A stretch of DNA of 64,000 nucleotides from Rhizobiaceae bacterium. Lineage in GTDB: Bacteria > Pseudomonadota > Alphaproteobacteria > Rhizobiales > Rhizobiaceae. This document shows, in pieces, positions 43,301-52,630 of the stretch; position 1 is the stretch's first letter, and every line of letters starts with the position of its first letter. Location of the stretch: the NCBI GenBank assembly GCA_017643025.1, contig JAEPOG010000005.1, positions 248,001 through 312,000 of the forward strand, in the 5' to 3' direction. Below the pieces are notes generated by a model. That model was not told where the DNA came from, did no database searches, and saw only the letters and a list, made by a program, of their open reading frames with translations. The translations under genes were made by a program, and so were the position numbers.

Positions 43301-43764
43301 CGATGTTTGCAGAACGTACGCCGGCGGACCCCGCGCGGGTTGTGGCCGAGGCGATGCGCTGGGTCGGCACGCCCTACCGGCATCAAGGGTCGAGGCTTGG
43401 CGTCGGCTGCGACTGCCTCGGACTGGTGCGAGGCGTCTGGCGCGCGCTGCTGGGGGTCGAACCGGAGCAAGCCGGGCCGTATGCGCCCGACTGGGCAGAA
43501 GCGGGCGGCGGCGACAGGCTGCTCGACGCAGCGCGCAGGCAGCTCATCCCCGCAGCGGACATGACGCCGACGCGAGGGCACGTTGTTCTCTTTCGCTGGC
43601 GTTCGCATCTGCCGGCGAAACACGCCGGGATTGCGGTCGATCCAGATCGCTTCATCCATGCCTATCAGGGGCACGCTGTGACGATCTCGCCGCTAGTGCC
43701 GCAATGGCGCCGCCGCATCGCCGGCGTTTTCGCCTTTCCAGCCGCGATCCCGGGCGCAGACTAG
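43297..43764 (+). CDS. GTA NlpC/P60 cell-wall peptidase (gp14)
   Basis: This 155-residue protein is an NlpC/P60 peptidase (TIGR02219) that helps the tail cross the recipient cell wall. The catalytic Cys40 is in GVGCDCLGL and the His is His109 in LPAKHAGIAV, with a third polar residue expected near FIHAYQGH. The ATG at 43297 overlaps the preceding stop; an earlier open frame is an artefact of the overlap. Confidence 0.92.
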   Translation: MTMFAERTPADPARVVAEAMRWVGTPYRHQGSRLGVGCDCLGLVRGVWRALLGVEPEQAGPYAPDWAEAGGGDRLLDAARRQLIPAADMTPTRGHVVLFRWRSHLPAKHAGIAVDPDRFIHAYQGHAVTISPLVPQWRRRIAGVFAFPAAIPGAD

Positions 43765-43767
43765 ACC

Positions 43768-46700
43768 ATGGCGACCATTCTCCTGCAGGCCGTCGGTGGG
43801 CTCATCGGCGGTGCGCTGGGCACGACCGGCGCCGCTATCGGCACCGCCGCTGGTGCGCTCGCCGGCTATGCGATCGACCGCGCCCTCATCAACAGCACCC
43901 GGCACATTGAGGGTCCGCGCCTCACCGGCTCGAGGCCATTCGCGGCCGAGGAAGGCGCCTCGCTGTCGCGCATCTACGGCACCGTACGCGTTGGCGGTAC
44001 GATGATATGGGCGACGCGGTTCGAAGAAGAAAGCCGCACCGAGCGGCAAGGCGCCAAGGGTGGACCGCGCACGACGACCTTTTCTTACTTCGCCAACGTC
44101 GCATTTGCGCTCTGCGAAGGCGAGGCGAGCGGCATCCGGCGCGTCTGGGCCGACGGGCGGGAAGTCGATCTATCCGCCGTCGAAATGCGCTTCTATCCCG
44201 GTGGTGCGACGCAGCCGACTGATCCGTTGATCGAGGCAAAGCAGGGTGAGGGCAACACGCCGGCCTATCGCGGCACTGCCTATGTCGTGTTCGACCGGCT
44301 GCCGCTCGAGGAATACGGCAATCGCATCCCGCAGCTTCAGTTCGAGGTGATGCGGCCGGTCGGCGGGCTGAACGAGCGGGTACGGGCGATTGCGCTGATC
44401 CCGGGCTCTACAGAATACGGTCTGTCCCCTTCGCTGGTGACGCGAACGCTCTCGCCTGGAGAGGTGGTGGCGGAAAACCGCAATGTCTTGCATGCTCCGA
44501 CCGACATCGTGGCCGCGCTCGACGAATTGCAGGCGCTTTGCTCGAACCTCGAACATATCGCGCTGGTGGTGACCTGGTTCGGCGACGATCTGCGCGCCGG
44601 AACTTGCACGATCCGGCCAAAGGTGACGCAGAACAATCCCGAGGGTTTCTCGTTGCCCTGGCTGGTTTCGGGTCTTGATCGGGCGAGTGCTGTTGCCGTT
44701 TCGCAGCACAATGGCGGCGCGGCTTATGGCGGGACTCCGACAGACGGGAGCGTGATCGAAGCCATCGCCGAGATCAAGGCGCGCGGCATCGCCGTCACAC
44801 TCTATCCCTTCGTGATGATGGACGTCCCGGCGGACAACACGCTGGCCGATCCCTACACGGGGTCGAGTGGGCAAGCTGCCTATCCCTGGCGGGGCCGTAT
44901 CACCTGCAATCCTGCTCCGGGAGAGGTTGGCACCGTCGACAAGACCGCCGCGGCGCGCACACAGATCGAAGCGTTCTGCGGTGACGCCGAACCGGGCGAT
45001 TTCACGCCCTCGGGCGACACGATTGCCTTTTCAGGAGACGGCGGCGACTGGGGCTATCGCCGGCTCGTTCTCCATTATGCCGCGTTGGCCGCGGAGGCGG
45101 GCGGCGTCGATGCGTTTCTGCTCGGCTCTGAATTGCGCGGCCTGACAACGTTGCGCGACCAGATGGGGCAGTTCCCATTCGTGGAATGCCTGTGCGATCT
45201 CGCAGCTGAGGTTCGTGGGGTGTTGGGCGGGGCAACCAAAATCACCTACGGCGCCGACTGGACCGAGTATTTCGGGCATCAGCCGGCCGATGGTTCGGGC
45301 GACGTCTTCTTTCATCTCGACCCGCTTTGGGCACATGACGATGTCGATGCGGTCGGCATCGACTGCTATTTTCCGCTGGCCGACTGGCGGGACACCGACC
45401 ACGCGACCGGTAATCTGGACGGCTACGTAAGCCCTTATGACATCGCCCGAATGCGCGACGCGGTTGCTGGCGGCGAGGGCTACGACTGGTACTATGCGTC
45501 GGATGAAGACCGACTGAACCGCATTCGCACGGCAATCACCGACGGCGCTCACGGCAAGCCCTGGGTATTCCGCTACAAGGATCTGGCGGGCTGGTGGAAC
45601 AACCAGCACTTCGATCGCCCGGGCGGGGTCGAAGCAGCGAGCCCTACAGTCTGGGTGCCGCGCTCGAAACCTATATGGTTGACGGAGCTGGGCTGCCCGG
45701 CGGTCGATAAGGGGCCGAACCAGCCAAACGTCTTTCCCGATCCGAAATCGGCCGAAAGCGCATCGCCCTATTTTTCCAATGGCGCGCGCTCAGATGTTGG
45801 GCCGCGCAGCCTGATCCGCGCGCATTTCGACCGCTGGGACGGGACTGCGGCGGACTACGAGGCAACGGACAATCCCGTTTCCGAGATTTACGGCGGGCCG
45901 ATGCTGGATGCCTCGCGTATCTATCTGTGGGCGTGGGATGCCAGGCCATTCCCGGCTTTTCCATTGCGCCAGGATCTGTGGAGCGACGGCGATAACTGGC
46001 TTCTCGGCCACTGGCTGAATGGCCGCCTGAACGGCGTTGCAGTTGCGGACGTGATTGCCAAGATCGCCGAGGACTTCGGCACCGGTCCTATTGCCGTCGA
46101 GGGCGTCGGCGGCGCGGTTGGCGGATACATTATCCCCGATCCGACCTCGGCACGTGGCGCGCTCGAACCTCTGGTCGAGCTGTTCGGTCTCGCCGTTTGC
46201 ATCGACGGTGGGGGGCACCGCGTTCACGCCGAGGACGCACCGCAACCGGCGGCAGACACGATAACGGATTTCGTTGCCGAGGATGGCAATCCGGTGCTGT
46301 TTCGTGTCCGGCAGCCGGATCACGAATTCCCGGCCCAGTCGGTTATCTCCTTTACCGACCCGCTCAACGAGTATCAGGCTGCCACCGCGCGGCGGCACAA
46401 CGGTGATGTCCCTCACGACAGCCAGGATTTCCTGAACTTTCCGGGATCGCTCGACCCGGCGCTTGCCGAAAGTCTGCTCGCCGACCGAGCCCGCCGTCGT
46501 AAGCTGGGGCGTGAGGAACTGCGCTTCGCGCTGCCGCAGACGCGGATCGATCTCTCGACGGGAGCGGTGGTCCAGATCGAGGGGCCAGCCGCCAGCGCGG
46601 ACTACCTGATCACCGAATGCGACTCCGGCCTGAAGCGCGAGTTCAGGGCACGGCGGCTGCGCCGCGTTGCGCCGGCACCCTGGCGCGCACGCATCGCCGG

Positions 46701-47673
46701 ACAGTCGAAACAGAAGGTGCCGCGTTCAGGTCCGCCGCTGGCGCTGTTCATGGACCTGCCGCTTGCGCTGGGCGACAGCGAAGCGAAAAGCGGGCTGCGC
46801 ATCGCGCTTCGCGCAAAGCCCTGGATCGCGCATGCGGCCTATGCCTCGCCCGCCGATACCGGCTTCGAACGCAGATCGACCATCTTGAAGCAGGCGACGG
46901 CCGGAACGCTCGTGAATGAGCTTACGCCCACCTTCCAGGGCCGGTTCGACAACATCAGCGCTCTTGAAGTCTCGCTATTCAGCGGTGAGCTGGCGAGTGT
47001 TTCCGAACTGAGCCTGCTCAATGGCGCTAATGCTGCAGCAGTGCAGGCGCAGAACGGGCAATGGGAAATCCTGCAGTTCGCCAATGCGGAGGAGATCGCG
47101 CCTTCGGTCTGGCGGCTGACGCGCCTCCTGCGCGGGCAGCAGGGAACGAGCGCGGCCATGACGGCCGGAGCGGCGGAGCAAGCTTCCTTCGTCCTGCTGA
47201 ACGATGCAGTGGTTCCTGCAGGGCTGGGTCCGGCTGAGATCGGACTTCTCCTCAACTGGAAGGTCGGACCGCTGGGCTCCGAATTCGCGGGCCCGGCCTT
47301 TGCCAGCGCGACACAAGCCGGCGGCGTCAGGGCGATGACGCCACTCTCGCCGGTGCATCTGAGCATGGAGCAGGGTGCGGCCGGCGACTGCCTGTTTTCG
47401 TGGATACGGCGGAGCCGGATGGGCGCAGGCGTAGGGCTGGCAGGAGCGGTGCCGCTCGGCGAGGATAACGAGGCATACCAGGTTTCGGTTTCAGAGCCGG
47501 GCGAGTCCGCCGTGCGTAGCGAGAACGTATCGGCTCCAAGCTGGATTTACACGGCCGCCGACATGGCCGCCGATTTCGGTTCGCCGCCTGACACAATCGC
47601 ACTGACCGTTCGCCAGATCAGCGCCGCAATCGGTGCCGGTGACCCCGCGCAGCGCGTGTTCACGCTCGGCTGA
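43768..47673 (+). CDS. GTA host-specificity/tail-tip protein with TIM-barrel domain (gp15)
   Basis: This 1301-residue protein is the largest in the window. It opens with a Gly/Ala-rich hydrophobic segment (residues 5-32), then a baseplate-like domain. A GTA TIM-barrel (glycoside hydrolase-like) domain spans about residues 420-730 (AFSGDGGDWGYRRLVLHYAAL, FLLGSELRGLTTLRD, YGADWTEYFGH, WLTELGCPAVDKGPNQPNVF), and a phage tail protein region follows (residues 760-1000). In RcGTA this protein forms the tail tip and binds the recipient surface. Glu and Asp residues in the barrel could cut surface sugar, but activity is not certain. Confidence 0.92.
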   Translation: MATILLQAVGGLIGGALGTTGAAIGTAAGALAGYAIDRALINSTRHIEGPRLTGSRPFAAEEGASLSRIYGTVRVGGTMIWATRFEEESRTERQGAKGGPRTTTFSYFANVAFALCEGEASGIRRVWADGREVDLSAVEMRFYPGGATQPTDPLIEAKQGEGNTPAYRGTAYVVFDRLPLEEYGNRIPQLQFEVMRPVGGLNERVRAIALIPGSTEYGLSPSLVTRTLSPGEVVAENRNVLHAPTDIVAALDELQALCSNLEHIALVVTWFGDDLRAGTCTIRPKVTQNNPEGFSLPWLVSGLDRASAVAVSQHNGGAAYGGTPTDGSVIEAIAEIKARGIAVTLYPFVMMDVPADNTLADPYTGSSGQAAYPWRGRITCNPAPGEVGTVDKTAAARTQIEAFCGDAEPGDFTPSGDTIAFSGDGGDWGYRRLVLHYAALAAEAGGVDAFLLGSELRGLTTLRDQMGQFPFVECLCDLAAEVRGVLGGATKITYGADWTEYFGHQPADGSGDVFFHLDPLWAHDDVDAVGIDCYFPLADWRDTDHATGNLDGYVSPYDIARMRDAVAGGEGYDWYYASDEDRLNRIRTAITDGAHGKPWVFRYKDLAGWWNNQHFDRPGGVEAASPTVWVPRSKPIWLTELGCPAVDKGPNQPNVFPDPKSAESASPYFSNGARSDVGPRSLIRAHFDRWDGTAADYEATDNPVSEIYGGPMLDASRIYLWAWDARPFPAFPLRQDLWSDGDNWLLGHWLNGRLNGVAVADVIAKIAEDFGTGPIAVEGVGGAVGGYIIPDPTSARGALEPLVELFGLAVCIDGGGHRVHAEDAPQPAADTITDFVAEDGNPVLFRVRQPDHEFPAQSVISFTDPLNEYQAATARRHNGDVPHDSQDFLNFPGSLDPALAESLLADRARRRKLGREELRFALPQTRIDLSTGAVVQIEGPAASADYLITECDSGLKREFRARRLRRVAPAPWRARIAGQSKQKVPRSGPPLALFMDLPLALGDSEAKSGLRIALRAKPWIAHAAYASPADTGFERRSTILKQATAGTLVNELTPTFQGRFDNISALEVSLFSGELASVSELSLLNGANAAAVQAQNGQWEILQFANAEEIAPSVWRLTRLLRGQQGTSAAMTAGAAEQASFVLLNDAVVPAGLGPAEIGLLLNWKVGPLGSEFAGPAFASATQAGGVRAMTPLSPVHLSMEQGAAGDCLFSWIRRSRMGAGVGLAGAVPLGEDNEAYQVSVSEPGESAVRSENVSAPSWIYTAADMAADFGSPPDTIALTVRQISAAIGAGDPAQRVFTLG

Positions 47674-47714
47674 CGCGCGTTTCCCTTCACTCCCAAGACG
47701 AGAGGAATGTCTCT

Positions 47715-47921
47715 ATGGAAAATATCAAGCCCTGGTACCTGTCGCGCACTATCTGGGCATCGGTCGTCACGGTCGGTAGCGCCGCCGCGTCGATCTTCGG
47801 CATTCCGCTCGGCGGACTGGACAATGCGGCTCTCACCGACTCCGTCCTGCAGGCGATCACCGCGATCTCCGGTGTCATCGCCATCTTTGGCCGCATGAGC
47901 GCCGTTTCACGTATCGGCTAG
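47715..47921 (+). CDS. Small hydrophobic holin-like protein
   Basis: This 68-residue protein has two hydrophobic segments (about residues 13-29 and 44-58) with a charged start, MENIKPWYLSRTIWASVV. It lies 41 bases after gp15 on the same strand. A small membrane protein at the end of a phage-like cluster fits a holin, and two-helix holins are common, but RcGTA keeps its lysis genes elsewhere. AGAGG lies upstream of the ATG. The function is inferred from position and shape. Confidence 0.6.
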   Translation: MENIKPWYLSRTIWASVVTVGSAAASIFGIPLGGLDNAALTDSVLQAITAISGVIAIFGRMSAVSRIG

Positions 47922-47995
47922 ACGTCTTGACCGAGCGGGGCGGCCGGTGGGATTGTTCATTTCGCGTTCAGCCCCGATCCGGTAAACAGGCGGGC

Positions 47996-48298
47996 ATGAA
48001 AACGTACACCAAATGGCTGGCGGCCGCCCTGTTTGCCGCATCATTGCACGTTGCGCCCGCGGGCGCCGCCGTCGCGATGGCCAGCGCGCCCTCCATGCCG
48101 GAGAGCACGCTGCCCGTGATAACGGTGCAGGCCAGCTGCGTCGCCGTCGGCCAGCAGGTCGCGGCGCAGAATGGCGGCACCCTGGCCGATGTCAGGGCCG
48201 AGAACCGCGGCGGACAGACCGTATGCGTTGGCGTCGTCATCGTGCCCGCCAAAGATGGCGAGCGTGGACGCCGGGTGCCTTTCGAGATACCGCTTTAG
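47996..48298 (+). CDS. feuN: FeuN-like periplasmic modulator of FeuPQ
   Basis: This 100-residue protein has a signal peptide (MKTYTKWLAAALFAASLHVA, cleavage near AGA-AV) and a small soluble domain with two cysteines (VQASCVAV and TVCVGVVIV). It lies 46 bases before feuP. In Sinorhizobium meliloti the periplasmic protein FeuN, encoded next to feuP and feuQ, restrains FeuPQ signalling; position, size and export signal all agree here. The symbol rests on context, since the sequence itself gives little. Confidence 0.6.
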   Translation: MKTYTKWLAAALFAASLHVAPAGAAVAMASAPSMPESTLPVITVQASCVAVGQQVAAQNGGTLADVRAENRGGQTVCVGVVIVPAKDGERGRRVPFEIPL

Positions 48299-48344
48299 GC
48301 AACGGCACGCCGGTCGCCGCGGCCGCACAAACGAGGGGACATCG

Positions 48345-49010
48345 ATGCGCATACTGGTGGTGGAAGACGACAAGGATCTCAATCGCCAGATCACTGAAGC
48401 GCTGACCGAAGCCGGCTACGTCGTCGACAAGGCTTTTGACGGCGAGGAGGGGCATTTCCTCGGCGACACCGAACCCTACGACGCCGTTGTTCTCGATATC
48501 GGGTTGCCGCAGATGGACGGCATCAGCGTGCTGGAGCGCTGGCGCCGTGACGGCCGCAAGATGCCCGTGCTGATGTTGACCGCCCGCGACCGCTGGAGCG
48601 ACAAGGTGGCAGGCATCGACGCCGGCGCCGACGACTACGTCGCCAAACCCTTCCACATCGAGGAGGTGCTGGCCAGGATGCGGGCCCTCATCCGCCGTGC
48701 GGCAGGCCACGCATCGACCGAACTGACCTGCGGTCCGCTGCGCCTCGACACGCGGTCGTCCAAGGCCGACGTCAACGGCACGACGCTCAAGCTCACCTCC
48801 CATGAATTCCGGTTGCTTGCCTATCTGATGCACCACATGGACGAAGTGGTGTCGCGTACAGAACTGGTCGAACATCTCTACGATCAGGATTTCGACCGCG
48901 ATTCGAACACGATCGAGGTCTTCGTCGGCCGGTTGAGAAAAAAGATGGGCATCGACCTGATCGAGACCGTTCGCGGCATGGGCTACCGGATGCGCGAGCC
49001 GCAGGGGTGA
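48345..49010 (+). CDS. feuP: OmpR-family response regulator FeuP
   Basis: This 221-residue regulator has a receiver domain (MRILVVEDDKDLN start, phospho-acceptor Asp in AVVLDIGLPQMDG, conserved Lys in DYVAKPFHIEEV) and a winged-helix C-terminal domain (KLTSHEFRLLAYLMHHMDEV). The sequence is very close to what I know of rhizobial FeuP. FeuP with FeuQ controls the cyclic glucan exporter gene ndvA and others in S. meliloti in response to low osmolarity. GAGGGG lies just upstream of the ATG; the kinase gene follows after 38 bases. Confidence 0.87.
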   Translation: MRILVVEDDKDLNRQITEALTEAGYVVDKAFDGEEGHFLGDTEPYDAVVLDIGLPQMDGISVLERWRRDGRKMPVLMLTARDRWSDKVAGIDAGADDYVAKPFHIEEVLARMRALIRRAAGHASTELTCGPLRLDTRSSKADVNGTTLKLTSHEFRLLAYLMHHMDEVVSRTELVEHLYDQDFDRDSNTIEVFVGRLRKKMGIDLIETVRGMGYRMREPQG

Positions 49011-49048
49011 ACCGTCGCTACCGTGAAGTGCAGCGGGGCTGACGGCCC

Positions 49049-50437
49049 ATGCAGCCAGTTCAACGACTTCTGCGGTCGCTTACCTTCCGCGTTATCGCCT
49101 TCTCCACGGTGTGGGCGATCGTGGCCCTTATCGTTATCGCAACGGTCATTTCGTCGCTCTTCAGGGAGTCGAGTGAACGTGGGTTCCAGAACCTGCTCTC
49201 TGCACATTTGTTCAACCTCGTCAGCTCGGTCAGCGTTACCGAGGGCGGCTTCCTGACCGGCAATCCCAATCTCGGGGACCTTCGTTTCACCGCGCCGGAA
49301 TCCGGGTGGTATTGGGAGGTAGTGCCAGTCAGCGACAATCTTCGTGGCCAGCTCGGCTCCCCATCCATGACCGGTCCGGTTCCTGCCGCTTCTACCGATG
49401 TCGTTCCGTTCGACGATAGCTTCCATCGCCGCTATTTCGTCGAAGGTCTCGACGGAGAGCACCTTGAGGTAATCGAGAGCGAGTTCGTGCTCGACGCCGA
49501 CAACCGCGTCGCCCGGTTCCGCATGATGGGCAACCGGACCGAGCTCGAAGCCGAAATTGCCGCTTTCGAGGGCCGTCTCTACACCTATCTCGGCCTGTTC
49601 GGCCTCGGCATGATCGGCATCAACGCCGCTGCGATCCTGCTCGGGCTCATTCCGCTCGGCAAGGTGAGCCGAGCACTGGCCCGGATTCGAGAGGGCGCCG
49701 CCCAGCGGCTGGACGGCAGTTTTCCCGCCGAGATCGCGCCGCTGGCGGCTGAGACCAATGCGCTGATCGAGAGCAATCGCCGTATCGTGGAACGCTCTCG
49801 CACCCAGGTAGGCAATCTCGCTCATTCGCTGAAGACGCCGCTCGCCGTGATCCAGAACGAGGGCCGCTCGCTCGGCGAGGGTAAGGGCAACCTGATCGTT
49901 GAGCAGGCGTCGCTGATGCGCGACCAGGTGGAACACTACCTGCAACGCGCGCGCATGGCTGCGCAGCGCGACAGTGTCGTTTTCCGCACGCCTGTTGGAG
50001 CAACGCTGGAGCGCATGGTCCGTGTGGGCAGGAAGCTGTCGCCGGACAAGGAGCTGACGCTCGACCTGCCTCGCGACGAGATCGTCTTTGCCGGCGAGCG
50101 TGAGGATCTCGAAGAGATCGTCGGCAACCTGCTCGAGAATGCGATGAAATGGGCGAACGCGCGGGCGCGCATTTCCATCAATGTCCCAGATACCGAAAGC
50201 GAGGGTGCGCCGTCGTTCGAGCTGACCGTCGAGGACGACGGGCCGGGTATTCCTGAAGAGAAAGCCCGTGAGGCAGTGAAGCGCGGCCGCCGTCTCGACG
50301 AATCCAAGCCAGGCACCGGCCTCGGCCTGTCGATCGTCTCCGAACTCGTCAGCGAATATGGCGGCAGGCTGACGCTCAGTCGTTCAGACCTTGGCGGATT
50401 GAAGGTCGCGATCGCGATGCGCCGGGCGCCTGCCTAG
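49049..50437 (+). CDS. feuQ: Sensor histidine kinase FeuQ
   Basis: This 462-residue kinase has two membrane helices (about residues 15-36 and 178-200) with a periplasmic domain between them, a HAMP-like linker, a HisKA domain with the acceptor His in VGNLAHSLKTPLAVIQNEG, and an ATPase domain (NLLENAMKWA, VEDDGPGIPEEK, GTGLGLSIVSELV). AHSLKTPL is the PhoQ-like H box. It is the cognate partner of FeuP; the periplasmic domain would be the FeuN target. A small hairpin follows the stop. Confidence 0.87.
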   Translation: MQPVQRLLRSLTFRVIAFSTVWAIVALIVIATVISSLFRESSERGFQNLLSAHLFNLVSSVSVTEGGFLTGNPNLGDLRFTAPESGWYWEVVPVSDNLRGQLGSPSMTGPVPAASTDVVPFDDSFHRRYFVEGLDGEHLEVIESEFVLDADNRVARFRMMGNRTELEAEIAAFEGRLYTYLGLFGLGMIGINAAAILLGLIPLGKVSRALARIREGAAQRLDGSFPAEIAPLAAETNALIESNRRIVERSRTQVGNLAHSLKTPLAVIQNEGRSLGEGKGNLIVEQASLMRDQVEHYLQRARMAAQRDSVVFRTPVGATLERMVRVGRKLSPDKELTLDLPRDEIVFAGEREDLEEIVGNLLENAMKWANARARISINVPDTESEGAPSFELTVEDDGPGIPEEKAREAVKRGRRLDESKPGTGLGLSIVSELVSEYGGRLTLSRSDLGGLKVAIAMRRAPA

Positions 50438-50439
50438 CT

Positions 50440-50459
50440 GCTACACGGCATTGTGTAGC
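50440..50459 (+). terminator. Possible hairpin terminator after feuQ
   Basis: GCTACAC (50440-50446), loop GGCATT, GTGTAGC (50453-50459) is a perfect seven-base stem. No T-run follows, so termination is uncertain. Confidence 0.35.
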
Positions 50460-50539
50460 GCTTGGGAGCCGCATTTCGGCCAAATATGGCGACTAGCGAA
50501 AGGGCGCGAATGCGGCACCCACCACCGGCCAGGATCGTT

Positions 50540-50968
50540 ATGAAACCGACCGTCGTTCTAATCACGTCAGCACTTGCGCTCGCCGGATGCGCAACGTCCG
50601 GCGGTGGCGGCTCCGGTTCGCTTGTTGGCAGCTTTGCCGGCGGTAACCGACCGGCGAGCGCGGGGCTTGCCGCGATTGGAAACGGACTCATCGGCGGATC
50701 GGTCGGCACGTCGCTTGCGCCCGAAGATCGGCGTCTGGCGCTTGAGGCCGAGTACCTGGCGCTTGAACATACGCCCGCCGGCCGACCCGTTTCATGGAAG
50801 GGAACCAATGGCGATGCGACCGGTGAGGTTGTGGCCAACCAACCGTATCGCGTCGGATCCCAGGACTGCCGCCAATACGCGCACACACTGGTCACCAGTG
50901 GACGGTCGCAGACCGTGCGCGGCTCCGCATGCCGCAACGAGGACGGAAGCTGGACCCCGCTGATCTGA
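50540..50968 (+). CDS. 17 kDa surface antigen-like outer-membrane lipoprotein
   Basis: This 142-residue protein has a lipoprotein signal (MKPTVVLITSALALAGCATS, lipobox LAGC with Cys near residue 17), a Gly-rich stretch (SGGGGSGSLVGSFAGG and IGGSVGTSLAPEDRRLALEA), and a C-terminal domain with SWKGTNGDATGEV, YRVGSQDCRQYAHTLVTSGR and GSACRNEDGSW. This combination fits the 17 kDa surface antigen (Rickettsia 17K) group of lipoproteins. ATG at 50540 has AGGA upstream; the frame is open from 50462 but lacks a signal there. Confidence 0.8.
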   Translation: MKPTVVLITSALALAGCATSGGGGSGSLVGSFAGGNRPASAGLAAIGNGLIGGSVGTSLAPEDRRLALEAEYLALEHTPAGRPVSWKGTNGDATGEVVANQPYRVGSQDCRQYAHTLVTSGRSQTVRGSACRNEDGSWTPLI

Positions 50969-51061
50969 ACGCGGGCAGAGCGAACCCGGGATTGCTGCAC
51001 GCCAAATGGTCGCAACCGGTTTCTATAGGCGCATGAGCCGGCCGGCGTTATTGAGGCGGCC

Positions 51062-52198
51062 ATGACCGGGTTCTGGATCGTTGCAGCCGTATTGACCGCC
51101 GCCGCGTGCGCCGCGGTGCTTTTGCCGTTCATTCGCGCCAGAAAACCACCCGCCGGCGGTAGCGACATCGAGGTCTACCGTGACCAGATGGCCGAGGTCG
51201 ACCGCGACTTCGAACGCGGTGCGATCAACGCGGCTGAGGCTGAGGAAGCCAAGGCTGAAATCGGACGCCGCGCGCTGCGTGCAGCCGATGCGGATGCCGC
51301 ATCGGCCCGCACTGCCCGGACCCGCGCAGCCCGCACGCTTGCCAGCCTGTCCGTATTCGCAGTGCCAGTGCTGGCTCTCGGGCTCTATTGGTCGCTGGGG
51401 TCGCCCGGCCTCCCGGACCAGGCCCTGCAGGCTCGGCTGGCGGCCAACCCTACCGAGAACTCCATCGATGAACTGATCGCGCGAGCGGAACGCCATCTCG
51501 TCGAAAACCCCGACGACCCTCGCGGGTGGGACGTTCTTGCGCCGATCTATCTCCGCGTCGGCCGTGTCGAAGACGCAGTCCTCGCCTATCGCAACGCGAT
51601 CAGGCTGAACGGGCCGAGCGCCGAGCGCGATGCGGGTCTGGGCGATGCGCTCTACCGCATTGCCGGCGGCATCGTAACCGCCGAGGCGCAGGCTGTTTTT
51701 GAGCGTGCGCTGGCTGAGGCGCCCGACGATCCCAAGGCAAATTTTTTCATCGCTCTCGGTATGGCGCAGCAAGGCGACGCAGCGGCGGCCGTGGAGCGCT
51801 GGCAAGCGATGATTGCCGATCTTGCCGGCGACTCCCCCTGGCGCGGCGCCGCCGAACAGGCGCTCGCGAGGACACAGGAATCGATGGGCGAACCTGCCGA
51901 AGGTAATGGCCCAACGGCGGAGGACATGCAGGCCGCGGCGGAAATGTCCGCTGAAGACCGCAATGCAATGATCGAGGGAATGGTCGCCAGCCTCGACCAG
52001 CGGCTGCGCGACAATCCTAACGATGCCGACGGCTGGCGTCGCCTGATACGCTCCTACGCGGTGCTCGGGCGCCAGGACGAGGCGCGGGACGCGCTTCGCC
52101 GCGGACTGGAGGGCGTAGGCCTATCGACCGACGACGGGCGCGCGCTGATGCGCTTCGCGGCCGAGGAACTCGGTATCGAACCAGCGGGGAACCCATGA
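51062..52198 (+). CDS. ccmI: Cytochrome c maturation protein CcmI (CycH)
   Basis: This 378-residue protein carries apocytochrome c to the haem ligation complex. It has an N-terminal membrane helix, a charged loop ([19 protein letters not shown]), a second membrane helix near residue 92-110, and TPR repeats in the C-terminal periplasmic half ([20 protein letters not shown] and [20 protein letters not shown]). It is the first gene of ccmI-E-F-H (cycHJKL), overlapping ccmE by ATGA. The block serves the cytochromes near 11-12.6 kb and the respiratory chain. Confidence 0.92.
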   Translation: MTGFWIVAAVLTAAACAAVLLPFIRARKPPAGGSDIEVYRDQMAEVDRDFERGAINAAEAEEAKAEIGRRALRAADADAASARTARTRAARTLASLSVFAVPVLALGLYWSLGSPGLPDQALQARLAANPTENSIDELIARAERHLVENPDDPRGWDVLAPIYLRVGRVEDAVLAYRNAIRLNGPSAERDAGLGDALYRIAGGIVTAEAQAVFERALAEAPDDPKANFFIALGMAQQGDAAAAVERWQAMIADLAGDSPWRGAAEQALARTQESMGEPAEGNGPTAEDMQAAAEMSAEDRNAMIEGMVASLDQRLRDNPNDADGWRRLIRSYAVLGRQDEARDALRRGLEGVGLSTDDGRALMRFAAEELGIEPAGNP

Positions 52199-52626
52199 CA
52201 CGCAAACAGAAGCGTCTCTCGGTCATAGCAGGGGGAATGGCATTTCTGGCCGTGGCGGCCGGCCTCACCTTCTATGCCCTGGGCCAGCGCACATCCTATT
52301 TCTACATGCCGGCCGATCTTGCCGCGGCGATACCAGCGCCGGGAGAGCGATTCCGCCTCGGTGGATTGGTGGAGAAAGGCTCTGTCGACAGGCAGGGGCT
52401 CAATGTCAGTTTTGCCGTGACGGATCACGATCGGACGGTGAGGGTGCGTTATTCCGGCACTTTGCCGGATCTGTTCCGCGAAGAGCAGGGCGTGGTGACA
52501 GAGGGCGCCCTGGCCGAGGACGGCGTCTTCGTTGCCGACCTTGTGCTCGCCAAACACGATGAGACCTACATGCCGCGTGAGGTTGCGGACGCGCTGAAGG
52601 AGAAGGGTGTGTGGCAGGAGGAGTAG
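52195..52626 (+). CDS. ccmE: Haem chaperone CcmE (CycJ)
   Basis: This 143-residue haem chaperone has one membrane helix (residues 9-29) and a beta-barrel domain with [13 protein letters not shown] and [18 protein letters not shown]. The haem-binding His121 is in [14 protein letters not shown], with Tyr125 close by. It hands haem to CcmF/H for attachment to apocytochromes in the periplasm. It overlaps ccmI at the start and precedes ccmF by four bases. Confidence 0.95.
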   Translation: MTRKQKRLSVIAGGMAFLAVAAGLTFYALGQRTSYFYMPADLAAAIPAPGERFRLGGLVEKGSVDRQGLNVSFAVTDHDRTVRVRYSGTLPDLFREEQGVVTEGALAEDGVFVADLVLAKHDETYMPREVADALKEKGVWQEE

Positions 52627-52630
52627 CGCC

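Larger units (their letters stand above)
33550..47921 (+). mobile_element. Gene transfer agent (RcGTA-like) structural cluster
   Basis: About 14.4 kb of same-strand genes follow the RcGTA order: small terminase, large terminase, portal, a small membrane protein, prohead protease, capsid, connector, head closure, an extra 55-residue gene, DUF3168, major tail protein, gp10, a tail chaperone, short tape measure, DUF2460, DUF2163, NlpC/P60 peptidase and the large tail-tip protein, plus a holin-like gene. No integrase, repressor, replication gene or attachment repeat is seen. The cluster lies between ordinary chromosomal genes. The boundary at the 3' end is a judgement. Confidence 0.9.

Noticed and set aside
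33550..47921. Active temperate prophage
   Set aside because: No integrase, excisionase, repressor, replication or attachment repeats are seen, the order matches RcGTA, and the flanks are chromosomal housekeeping genes.
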